From Ananas comosus (lineage: Eukaryota > Streptophyta > Magnoliopsida > Poales > Bromeliaceae), in the NCBI RefSeq assembly GCF_001540865.1, contig NW_017893421.1, positions 16,665-80,664 of the forward strand: a stretch of 64,000 nucleotides of DNA. Direction: 5' to 3'. A program made the translations under genes and the position numbers. A model generated the notes under the pieces. The model was not told the origin of the DNA, did not search any database, and saw only the letters and a list, made by a program, of their open reading frames with translations. Of this stretch, positions 55,072 to 64,000 are shown one piece after another; the first letter of the stretch is position 1, and every line of letters begins with the position of its first letter.

Positions 55072-57093
55072 CTAAGACGAGGAGCAAGGAAAGATATCAC
55101 CTTTCCGGATCCAAACTTGTCGGATTTTGCGTTGTCTTGTCTTGTCGACGTTAGGCACAATTTGCTTTGGTTTTTGATCAACAGTTGGTCGTTTCTTTGC
55201 ATGAGGTTTTGGTTGGACTTGATTTTGTGCTTTGGAAAAACCATTCCCTCGAGGCACTCGACTCAATTGATTTTTCTTTTGATTCTGTGGGGGATGTCGA
55301 GTTGTAGATGATGTCGATTGAGGTTTAGAGAGTGTCGATCGAAGTGTAGACATTGCCAATTGATTCATCTTTCCTTTATTTGGGCAATTCCTTTTGATGT
55401 GTCCTTTGATGCCACAATTATGACACACCTTGCCATTTAAAGTTGTTGAGACTTTAGAAGTTGATTTTGAATCCTTCTCAACGTATGTTCTTTTATATCC
55501 GAGTCCAAGCTTGTTCGTTTGACCCAATCCGAGCATATGATCTAGTTTCTTTGATCCGGATGAAAATTGTTGAATGTCGGATTGAAGTTGACGAACTTGA
55601 TTAGTCAAAGCTTGATTGGATACACATGTTTCCTTGAATTGTTGCTCCAAAAATCCAATCTTATCTTGAGATGATTTGATCATTGAATCCGCTTCATTTA
55701 GCTTCTTTTGGAGATCCAAATTATCTTTTAAATTTGCTTCCCTTTCCTCCTCGAGAGCCTTATTCAAAGTCTTTAAGTTGTCATTTTCCTCCTCAATGCC
55801 TAATAGACGTCACCTCAACTTCTTATTATGTTTGGCCATTTTCTTCGACTCAATAAGAAGTTGATTGTACGCTTCCGCTATGTCGTCATCATTTGATTCC
55901 TCCTCACTTTCGCCATTGTCGCTCGAAGAATCATGCAAAGAAAGAGAAATATTGGAATTAGTAGCAATAGAGGATAAACAAACAATGTTAGACGAAGGTA
56001 GAGAAGTGTTAGTAAATAAAGCAATGTGATCACTCTTTTCTTCGTCACTTGAAGATGATTCACTAGAAGAAGTGTCATCTCAAGTTTTTGCTTGCAAAGC
56101 CTTTTGCTTATAAGTCTTCTTTGAAGGACAATCCGTTGCAATATGACCATAGCCTTTGCATTTGTAACATTAGATTTCTCTTTCAAATTCATCCTTTTCT
56201 TTTGAAAACTTTGCAAGTTTTTTATCCTTAGACTTTGACGATGAAGATGATTTAGAAAAAGATTTTTGCTTAGAAGATGAAGCCTTGTCCGATCTATTTT
56301 TCCGAAAATTCTGTCGGAACTTTTTCGTTAGGAGAGCTAATTGATGTTCAAAGTCGGCGAGCGAAACATCTTCGTCGGAATCCGGATCGTCTTCTTCTTT
56401 CTTTGTTGATTTGAGTGCAACCCCTGTGCTTTTAGAAAAAGACTTGGAAGAAGATTGATTAGTAGGAAAAGTCATCTCACAAGTTTGCATAGCACCTACT
56501 AGCTCTTCGACTTTCATCTCGTCCGGATGCTTAACCGTTTCGATTGCGGCAACCTTTGCCCGAAAGCGTTCCGGAAGAGTTCGAAGAATCTTTCTAACAA
56601 CTTTAGCATCTGGAATTTTCTCTCCTAAGTTAGCGCATGTATTGACTACGTCTTGTAGACGCGTGTAGTACTCGGTAAAGGTCTCGTTTTCATCCATAGA
56701 AATAGAATCAAACTTGCTTGTTAGCATTTGTAATTTTTGGACCTTTACTAAGCTCGTTCCTTCATGCGTAACTTGTAGAGTATCCCAAATTTTCTTTGCC
56801 GTTTCGCATGCCGAAACACGAGTAAACTCCGTTTGCGATAAAGCATTGAATAAAGCGTTAATTCCTTTACCGTTAAACGAAGATGCCTCGTTTTCATCTT
56901 TCGTCCACTTGTTTCGTGGTTTAGGCGTTTCAACATTCTCGACTTTTTCAATAGGATGTTTCCATCCAAATTCTATTGATTGCCAAACGCGCTCATCGAT
57001 TGCAATTAGAAAAGCTCTCATGCGAACCTTCCAATAGGCATAATTTGTGCCGTCGAAGAGCGGTGGTCGATTAATGTTTCCGCCTTCGGCCAT
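55072..57093 (-). pseudogene. SIRE-like gag of copy C (three in-frame stops)
   Basis: A single frame of 674 codons starts at ATG 57091-57093, 25 bases after the primer-binding site. Residues 1-307 carry RPPLFDGTNYAYWKVRMRAF (DUF4219-type) and the UBN2-type region (ETFTEYYTRLQDVVNTCANL, RTLPERFRAKVAAIETVK). A TAA (56170-56172, CAA in copy B) lies just before the first zinc knuckle CYKCKGYGHIATDC. A TGA (TGG in copy B) and a further TGA follow before the coiled coil. The last 231 residues include the second knuckle CHNCGIKGHIKRNC and a basic tail ending QVWIRKGDIFPCSSS. In autonomous SIRE elements the protease would follow this border; here there is a stop. Confidence 0.9.
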
Positions 57094-57117
57094 TAGATAA
57101 CAATATATCTAGATCCC

Positions 57118-57129
57118 GCTCTGATACCA
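57118..57129 (-). other. Primer-binding site of copy C
   Basis: GCTCTGATACCA on the plus strand is TGGTATCAGAGC on the coding strand, the initiator-Met tRNA complement. It lies two bases from the 5' LTR. Confidence 0.88.
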
Positions 57130-57131
57130 AT

Positions 57132-58227
57132 TGAAAGTTTTGGGGTGCCCAAGGATCTATCTAGATTGTATCTAAACACCTAGAGGGGGGTGAATAGGTG
57201 TAATAGCCAAAAACTACAAATCTCAATGCGATAAAAATAATGCGAAAAATAAAAATCACACCGAGATTTACGTGGAAAAACTCCAACTTGGAGAAAAACC
57301 CACGGGACCAACACGCGAAAAAATAATTCACTAAGAGAAAAGATTACAAGGTGATTACCGACTCCACGGACTCAACCTCTCTTAACCTCCTACGAATCTC
57401 GCGCAATCCTCCGGGTTGTCCACGCCCTCACGTTCTAATCCACGAATGCCTCGCACACGTCCGAATCCACGAACGCCACTCGAATCCACGAGCCCACGAT
57501 CCGAATCCACGAACCGCCGTCAATTACGCCGAATCCACGACGCCATCATGAAGAACATCATGTATATGATGATCCTTCGCTTAGAGTATTGATGAAAAGC
57601 AGGGAAGAAAACTCCAAGCGAAGCGGAGATCAAATCGACATATAGATATGAAATTTCAATATCTCGATTTGACCTAAAAGAGGCTAGTATGTAGAAAATA
57701 GGTTTTAGATGAAATCCGAGCCTCTAGGGTTTCTCAAACATGTATTTTTGTGATGCTTAATAAGTTAGAGAATCCCAACAGCTTATTTATAGACTTTAGA
57801 ATCAATTGGAGTCGGATTAGAAAGTTTTCACGATTTTACACAGTGTATCGGTACACGAAAGGCTGTCACCGGTTACACAATGACGGAAGGAAAAATTTGT
57901 GAAGCCAAAGTTGATGGCTGTACCGGTACGGGGCAATTGCTGTACCGGTACACGGTGCAATTTTCACATTTTGCACTGTTTCAGGTTCCGCAGAGTTCCG
58001 AAGCACTTTCTAATCAGCTAAACATTAATAATAATGATTCTAACGCCTATAACTAAGTATGAATCACCATAACATGAATTAACACATTACCTTTATGTCG
58101 TGATCCACATTGTGAGTTACTTTCCAAAATCTTCGAAATCTTGAATTCTTCAATCTTCGACGACACTCACCGATTCTTCAAGACTCCGACTCGCTTCACG
58201 GAACTTGCTAACACACAAGACTTACTA
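57132..58227 (-). repeat. 5' LTR of copy C
   Basis: 1096 bp, nearly identical to 50463-51556. Palindromes are centred at 57924.5 and 57946.5 (22 bp) with a degenerate GTATCGGTAC at 57845-57854, where the 3' LTR keeps a perfect one. TATTTATA is at 57784-57791. The terminal CTTAACA has become CTTACTA. Confidence 0.9.
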
Positions 58228-58488
58228 GGATCCGCGCAACTTGCGCCAAGGTGATCGGACTGTAGCCGAGTACGAGCGGGAGTTTTCTCGGCTTCTTCAC
58301 TGCGTGCCTTTCGTCGTACGGGACAACGAGGATAAGGCCCGCATCTTCGAGCGAGGATTGCGACCGTCGATCTTCCGGTTTGCGCAATCCTCTAACCTCC
58401 AAACCTACCGGGAGGTGGTGGATCGCACGCTCATCGTGGAGAGCGACGCGGCAGACGTCCAGGAGCGGCGAGAGGCGATGGACAATGG

Positions 58489-59610
58489 TGAAAGTTTTGG
58501 GGTGCCCAAGGATCTATCTAGATTGTATCTCGCACCTAGAAGGGGGTGAATAGGTGTAATAGCCAAAAACCACAAATCTCAATGCGATAAAAATAAATAC
58601 GAAAAATAAAAAACACATCGAGACTTACGTGGGAAACTCCAACTTGGAGAAAAATCCACGGGACCAACACACGAAAAAATAATTCACTAAGAGAAAAGAT
58701 TACAAGGTGATTACCGACTCCACGGACGCAACCTCTCTTAACCTCCTATGAATCTCGCGCAATCCTCCGGGTTGTCCACGCCCTCACGTTCGAATCCACG
58801 AACGCCTCACACATGTCCGAATCGACGAACGCCACTCGAATCCACGAGCCCACGATCCGAATCCTCGAACCGCCGTCAATCACGCCGAATCCACGACGCC
58901 ATCATGAAGAACATCATGTATAAGGTGATCCTTCGCTTAGAGTATCGATGAAAACCAGAAAAAGAAACTCCAAGCAAAGCGGAGATCAAATCGACATATT
59001 AATATCAAATTCCAATATCTCGATTTGACCTAAAAGAGGCTTTATGAAGAAAATAGGTTTTAGATGAAATCCGAGCCTCTAGTGTTTCTCAAACATGTAT
59101 TTTCGTGATGCTTTTTTATGTTAGAGAAGCCCAATAGCTTATTTATAGACTTTAGAATCAAACGGAGTCGGATTAGAAAGTTTTTACGATTTTACACAGT
59201 GTACCGGTACACGAAAAGCTGTCACCGGTTACACAATAACGGAACGAAAAATCGCAAAGCCAAAGTTGATGGCTGTACCGGTACTGGGCACTTGCTGTAC
59301 CGACACACAATGCAATTTTTACACTTTGCATTGTTTCGGGTTTCACAACGTTCCGAGGCATTTTCTAATCCATTAAACTTTGAGTTTATGATTCTAATGC
59401 CTATAATTAAGCATGAATCACCATAACATGAATTAAAACTTTACCTTTACGTCGTGATTTACATTGTGAGCTACTTTCCAAAATCTTCGAAATCTTGAAT
59501 TCTTCAATCTTCGTCAATCCGCATCGATCCTTCAAGACTCCGACTAACTTCACGAATCCTTCAAGACTCCGACTCACTTCACGAAACTTGCCAATACAAA
59601 AACCTTAACA
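58489..59610 (-). repeat. 3' LTR of copy D
   Basis: It runs from TGAAAGTTTTGGGGTGCCC to AAACCTTAACA, 1122 bp. Palindromes are centred at 59205.5 and 59279.5, with a degenerate GTACCGACAC at 59297-59306 (22 bp from its neighbour). TATTTATA is at 59140-59147. A duplicated AAGACTCCGACT..CTTCACGAA segment (59543-59586) is specific to this copy. Confidence 0.88.
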
Positions 59611-60232
59611 ATCTCCCCCTTTGGCAATTTCGTGACAAAACTCACAAAACTCAAAAAATACATAAAAGATTCGAAGTTCAATTGTCATCACCAAAACATT
59701 GAACTCCTCGCGTGTAATCCAAATACAATTGAGATTCAAAATTACATCAAAAACTCCTAAAACAGACGCTATGACTTAGACGCAATTAGGAGTCTTGAAG
59801 TTTTGATTTCCTGCAAAATAATTTATTAAAAAATGATTAAACTTAAATTCTTATACCTTCTTCCCCTTTGTTCACATCTCGATCACATCTCCTCCTTTGT
59901 TCTTGAACTCATCATCCTCTTAATGAACTCAATGCCTGTTCATCCATGCTCTCCCCTGTTCTTGAACTCATCATCCTCTCAATGAACTCAATGTCTGTTC
60001 ATCCATGCTCTCCCCTGTTCATCTTCGCTCTCCCCCTTTTTGTCAAAAATTGCCAAAAAAAAGCAAATAGAGAGAAAAGACATACTAGAAAGCATAAGAG
60101 TAGTCATCATAGGTACAGGCCTAAAACAAAAGTAAAAGCATGCAAAAGAAAGATAAGCAAGAAAAACTAAACGAAAACATCATCCTAAACAGCAAATACA
60201 GTGAAAGAGAAAGACTAAGCTTGACGAAGAAA
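59611..60232 (-). other. 3' non-coding region of copy D
   Basis: It contains the polypurine tract (ATCTCCCCCTTTGG on the plus strand, 59611-59624). A tandem duplication of a CTTGAACTCATCATCCTCT..AATGAACTCAATG..CTGTTCATC unit lies at about 59902-60020. The CTCCCCCTTTTTGTCAAAAA block is at 60030-60049. No coding frame. Confidence 0.65.
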
Positions 60233-61627
60233 TCACTCCGTGTCCTCGTCATCATCATCGTCATCATCAGCTCCAGCGCCAGCTCCAGAACCTCCTACAT
60301 CCGAAGCTCCAGTAGATGGAGAAATAAGAGGATGTCATGAAGTAGACCTAGTATAGACAGGCTGAGGAGGAAAAATATCGTCATGTCTACATCCCAACTT
60401 GTCCATCATCCTCTTCATACCCACTTCCACCTTCCTGGCAAGATCTGCCACTTTCTTTTTCAACGATCGTACTTCATGGCGAAGTGATTCTCCCCCTGAA
60501 CTGGAAGATCCTTCACGCTCTGCACGTGGTGGAGGTGCCTGGCTAGGAGCTGCTCGTGATGGTCCTTTTGTTTGCTGAAAGGTTTTTAGAGTGCTGACCG
60601 ACTTGGCCCAGGTAACAACATCGATTAGACCAAGACCAAAATCATATTTCTTGCATGAAACATCCACTTCATTGTCCTGCAGAATCCTCGTGATCAAAAG
60701 AGGAAATGGAAGTAGATCCCGTCGGGCAGAAGCCTGAATAACATGAATCATCCGCTACCACATCAGAAAAGGAATGTTGATGTTCAATCCATAAGCTTGC
60801 TCCGGGTGACCAAGTAGAAATAGCAGAAGCAAACGATCCCAACGAATCCTCTTTGTTCCAATCGTTGGTTGCACATTGTAGCTCAAGACCAAGGACAGTA
60901 GATGATATTCTAGTCGCAAATCCTTGGACTCTACATAAGCATGATTAGTCTGCACTCCAGCTTTGCAGATAGCAGCTACAATGGTATCCCAGTGAGATGA
61001 TGACTGAAATCCTCCCGATGTATAAAGAAGACCCGTCGTGTCCACAGTCATCCCCAAAAGCTCTCCAATAGTATATGGGATAACGACGACCCTCTGCTGA
61101 CGGACGAATGTCTCAAAAAGAAAAGTCCCGGTCTCCTCATCTTCTGCAAGTACCTTCCCGTTCATATAGAACTCACGAATGAGTTCCACACAAAAAGGAG
61201 CTCGAGCAGGAACCCTACCAACTCGTTCAATAGGAACCCGCTGAAGTAGTCGCCTAAAGTCAGGAACGTCATGTATAAGATCATTGAAGTTGACATAACG
61301 CTCTCCAATACAAGATTTGCTCATGAACATCTTTCGTCGCTCTGGGGGAACATCCGCAGCATGCTTCGACCGAGTTTCTCTTGCACGAGAACCACCGCCA
61401 CGAGAGGATTCGCCAGCTATACCCTTACCCTTGTCAAGACGAGCAATAGGTTCTTCAGCCTCTTCCGGGGAGCTTGCCTGATAATCCGGATCAAACCCGG
61501 ATGCTTCTTCAGATGTACGTGTCCTTTTAGAGGCCCCACGACGACCTCTACCACCACCTCGGCCACGACCACGACCGCCTACAGCGGCCATTAGTACCAA
61601 AATCAGCAACACAAGTGAAAACGTCAT
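60233..61627 (-). pseudogene. Transposase_32-type gene, copy D (two in-frame stops)
   Basis: The frame is 465 codons, collinear with copy C and closely similar. It starts MTFSLVLLILVLMAAVGG at 61625-61627 and ends with the acidic tail. In-frame stops are at 60752-60754 (TAG in place of the Trp codon of FLMWQRM) and at 60335-60337 (TGA in place of Arg near the C-terminus). The other motifs are kept, including APFCVELIREFYMNGKVLAEDEE and NVQPTIGTKRIRWDR. Only the last third is lost, so the conserved core could still be produced as a truncated product if transcribed. Confidence 0.85.
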
Positions 61628-63178
61628 TTTTCCTATACAAAAATTAAACTTGCATGAACAAAATTTTGAAAAAAAAATCTGTAAAAATAGCAAAAAAATT
61701 TCTAATAACATTAGAATATATACAAATGCTATTTCTAACCAGATCATAAAAAAATTTTCAACAAAAATGGCATTTTATCAAAAATTCCGAACTTACATGC
61801 AAAATCAAGCTTAAAATATAGATCAGTGAAAAATAATGTGTTTTGATGTGATTCAAGTGTTCTAGAAGCAAGATAATGTCCTTAAGCACTGATCTACAGC
61901 AAAAAACTGCATCAAAAACGATCAAAAATAGAGATCTAGCTTCAACTCGGAATATTTTCGAAAAATAAACATGAACGCAAAGAAACGATTAAATCCAAGC
62001 TAAATACTCACAAATTTCTAAGGGAAATCGTATAGATCTGCTAGAGGAAGGCACTAGGGATTTTTAGAGAGAGAGAGAACGAAGTTTGGTTCGGATTTGA
62101 GAGAGAATAAAAGCTCTGTAACCGGTTATATATCCGCGGCTACAGTAACCGTACTGGTACGGGATTGTGTACCGGTACACGATCTCAGATTTCGAAAATT
62201 TTGCTTTAAAAATCCAACAAATTAAATTAATCTCATATAAATTAAGGATTTTACTCCATAAATCATTATAATGAGAATAAGATATTATAAGATTTTAAAA
62301 TACATCAAAACATCAAAATTTCATTATCAAAAATAATCTCAAGTTTCAAAATCATCAAGATGTAACGGTTCACGAAAAATGATATTTAGAAATTTGGCAA
62401 AATTGACACCAATTTGTCGCAATACGTTTAAAATAGAGATTTAACTAATATGATACCGGGGGTGGCTCTTTGAGCATCTTTTTCAAACTAACACCTTATT
62501 ACTCCGAAAATTCTAAAATATTCAATTTTTTAAAACCTTTTTCGGTTAATCAATTCAATCTTCATACGGTAGCTTCACACACTTGCTGGACGACCGGGGT
62601 GGTAGCTCTTTCCTACATGTGGTGGTAGTTTTCACACTCCTTTTAGGTTGTAACTCTTTCCGCATCTTTTAAACATAGGAGTTTTTTTCTTTTTTTTAAA
62701 TAATTTCAAACTTCCCCTAAATTAGACAATCTCACAATTGAAAATATTTTGACAACTTTTAGTCTATTAGCGAATATCCATCTATCATATTCAACACACA
62801 CAACCGAGATAGATTAATCACCAGAGATCAAATTTGATTACAAATTTTGATGAATATACTGTATATTAAGATCAAATATTATTCTAATTATCGTCAAAAT
62901 AATAAAAGTGAAGTAAAAACGATAATTAATATGAATTTAACTTAATATGATTGTGAAGTTAAACACCGTTTAATGTGATTTTGAAAATTTCTCTCCTCAA
63001 AATAATGATTTTTAATCATCTCCTTTCTCATAAAATTTTATAATCATCTCCTTTCAGAATGATTTTTAAACAACCAAAATATCAACATACCAAAAAAAAT
63101 TCATTTAAACATGTAATGCAATGAATAAAAATATGCAATAAGCACCTATCAAAGCACTACACAAGAAATAAAAAATGA
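61628..63178 (-). promoter_or_regulatory. Spacer, internal promoter and leader intron, copy D
   Basis: The palindromes are GTACCGGTAC at 62169-62178 and the degenerate GTACTGGTAC at 62151-62160 (centres 18 bp apart). An AACCGGTTATATATCC region is at 62120-62134. The donor is GTGAGT (ACTCAC near 62007-62012) and the acceptor TTTTTGTATAG ends six bases before the ATG. The remainder is AT-rich spacer with the conserved ACCACCACATG-type blocks seen in B and C. Confidence 0.58.
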
Positions 63179-64000
63179 CTAAGACGAGGAGCAAGGAAAG
63201 ATATCACCTTTCCGGATCAAACTTGTCGGACGTTGGTTTTCTCGACTTGTCGACGTTAGCGTGCGTTTTTTAGATTTTTTATCAACCGTTGGTGGTTTCG
63301 TCAGCTTGAGGCATCGGTTGAACTTGTCGTTTAGGCTTAGAAATCCGGTTTGCTTTGTGGTAGGTGGGATCCCGATCTCTTGAGGTACTCGACTCACTTG
63401 ATTTTGCTTTGCATTCGTGGGGCGAAGTCGAGTTGCTAGATGATGGCATTGACTTGGCGAAGTGCATTGCATTCTTCTTTGTCTTGATCCGGGCAACTCT
63501 TATTGATGTGTCCTTTGATGCCCACATTATGCACACCTTCTCTTTCAAAGTTGTTGAGACTTTAGAGCGTTTGATTTGAATCCTTCTCATCATATGTTCT
63601 TTCATATCGAGGGCCCAACTTATTCATTTGACCAATCGAGCATATGATCCAACTTCTTAGACCCGAAGAACATCTTTGAATCGCGATTGAACGTTGACGA
63701 CATTGCATTGGTGCTCAGGATGGATTGGCATTTGTTGTGATTCATGACTGAATGATGCTCCCAACAAAATCCTAATCTTGTACTTTAGACTTGATTTCGC
63801 CGTTGATTCCGCTTCCAGGGCTCCTGGAGGTCCATTTATTTTTCAAAATGATTCCTTTCCTCCTAAAGAGCTTGTTCGTGGTCTTCAAGTTGTTGTTATC
63901 TCGTATTTGTGGATTCAACATAACGACGCCTCAATTCTGCTTTATTAAGTTTAGCGCCCTTTCTTTGATTCATAATAAGTTGATTGATTGCTTCCGCTAT
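63179..64000 (-). pseudogene. SIRE-like gag of copy D, C-terminal part, badly decayed
   Basis: It ends KGDIFPCSSS then stop at 63179-63181, as in copies B and C. Further up, pieces of the tail, of the second zinc-knuckle region (SKVSTTLKEKVCIMW..KDTSIRVA, frame-shifted) and of the coiled coil are recognisable only by switching among frames. Many small insertions and deletions distinguish it from copy C. Confidence 0.75.

Larger units (their letters stand above)
50463..58227 (-). mobile_element. Copia-like gag-only element, copy C (complete)
   Basis: The 5' LTR is 57132-58227 and the 3' LTR 50463-51556 (minus strand). The primer-binding site is at 57118-57129, gag 55072-57093, the spacer with internal promoter 53514-55071, the transposon-protein gene 52119-53513 and the polypurine tract 51557-51570. 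Flanks are GGATT (50458-50462) and GGATC (58228-58232), a 5-bp duplication with one change. Length is 7765 bp. Its two LTRs are nearly identical over the stretches compared, so it is the youngest copia-like copy here. There is no pol. Confidence 0.92.
49743..58488 (+). pseudogene. Del/Tekay-like gag, split by copia-like copy C and cut by copy D
   Basis: The N-terminus reads LPITRSQSAGVDN (49743, the expected ATG is TTG). A 1-nt deletion near 49880 shifts to TEAVRRQEARMKRLEDLLLQQ, and TAG replaces a codon at 50096-50098. The core has VDYWIAEKWLMHMEKLF, VWLATHHLDSEAYRGWLDL and ITWKRFKELLLAHYFPTSVKRKMEQDL up to copy C at 50463. It resumes at 58233 as NLRQGDRTVAEYEREFSRLL, LRPSIFRFAQSSNLQTYREVVD and DAADVQERREAMDNG, where copy D begins. 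These are the classical gag landmarks of Del/Tekay elements (FP.S...M...L..LRQG..TV.EY...F..LL). The structural protein is inactive here. Confidence 0.88.
44203..64000 (+). mobile_element. Del/Tekay-like Ty3/gypsy element, 5' part (runs off window)
   Basis: The 5' LTR (44203-46759) is followed by a primer-binding site, a leader, and a gag that stops at 58488 where copy D begins. Insertions inside it are solo LTR beta-2 (46980-49617), copia-like copy C (50463-58227) and copia-like copy D (58489 to the edge). It inserted two bases upstream of the Tat gag ATG; the left flank is CATAA. The gag motifs (below) place it in the Del/Tekay-type chromovirus group. Its pol, 3' LTR and second target duplication lie beyond 64000. 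Confidence 0.8.
58489..64000 (-). mobile_element. Copia-like gag-only element, copy D (3' part)
   Basis: The 3' LTR is 58489-59610, the transposon-protein gene 60233-61627, the spacer with internal promoter 61628-63178, and gag from 63179 to the window edge. It inserted in the Del-like gag 261 bp right of copy C and in the same orientation. It is more decayed than C. The 5' LTR and the second target duplication lie outside. Confidence 0.88.

Noticed and set aside
1..64000. Host genes, tRNA, rRNA
   Set aside because: No reading frame outside element structures has recognisable host similarity, and no tRNA cloverleaf or rRNA sequence was seen. The only tRNA-related signals are the short primer-binding sites.

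Overview
This is a heterochromatin-like stretch of a flowering-plant nuclear genome. I see no host gene, tRNA, rRNA or CRISPR. Essentially every base belongs to transposable elements inserted into one another. The lineages recognisable from protein motifs (Ty3/gypsy Tat with a second RNase H, Ty3/gypsy Del/Tekay-type gag, Ty1/copia SIRE-like gag) are widespread in angiosperms; I cannot name the species.

The oldest layer is a minus-strand Tat-type Ty3/gypsy element of about 9.8 kb of its own sequence, spread over 6911-44202. Reading leftwards it has gag (44200-42337, then 21106-20137), protease, RT, RNase H, archaeal-type RNase H and integrase (17460-13055). A plus-strand, intron-containing plant-mobile-domain-like ORF (6911-12979) lies tail-to-tail with pol. 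Both Tat LTRs lie outside the window. Direct insertions into Tat are a copia-like element entering from the left (copy A, ending at 6910), a solo LTR (7290-10862), a solo LTR (17469-20131), a solo LTR now stretched over 21107-42331, and a Del-type element starting at 44203 and running off the right edge.

The solo LTR at 21107-42331 itself holds another solo LTR (21608-25793, which contains a CACTA MITE) and a complete copia-like element (copy B, 28438-42015). Copy B in turn was hit by two more solo LTRs. The Del-type element carries a solo LTR in its leader and two copia-like elements (copies C and D) 261 bp apart in its gag. Insertion order can be read from 5-bp target duplications at almost every junction. 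There are nine solo LTRs against one gypsy LTR still attached to internal sequence.

The four copia-like copies (A-D) share an unusual layout: about 1.1-kb LTRs, a SIRE-like gag with two zinc knuckles, no protease, integrase or RT, and then a separate gene for a 'putative plant transposon protein' (Transposase_32 type). That gene has its own apparent promoter and 5'-UTR intron. These look like gag-only, non-autonomous elements carrying an extra gene.

The most striking unexplained signal is regulatory. Otherwise different LTR families, and the internal promoter of the copia-like elements, carry clusters of palindromes with an ACCGGT core. They are often in pairs whose centres are about 20 bp apart and lie upstream of the presumed transcription start. 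In addition, two short hairpins with compensatory stem changes recur in the 3' halves of the gypsy LTRs.
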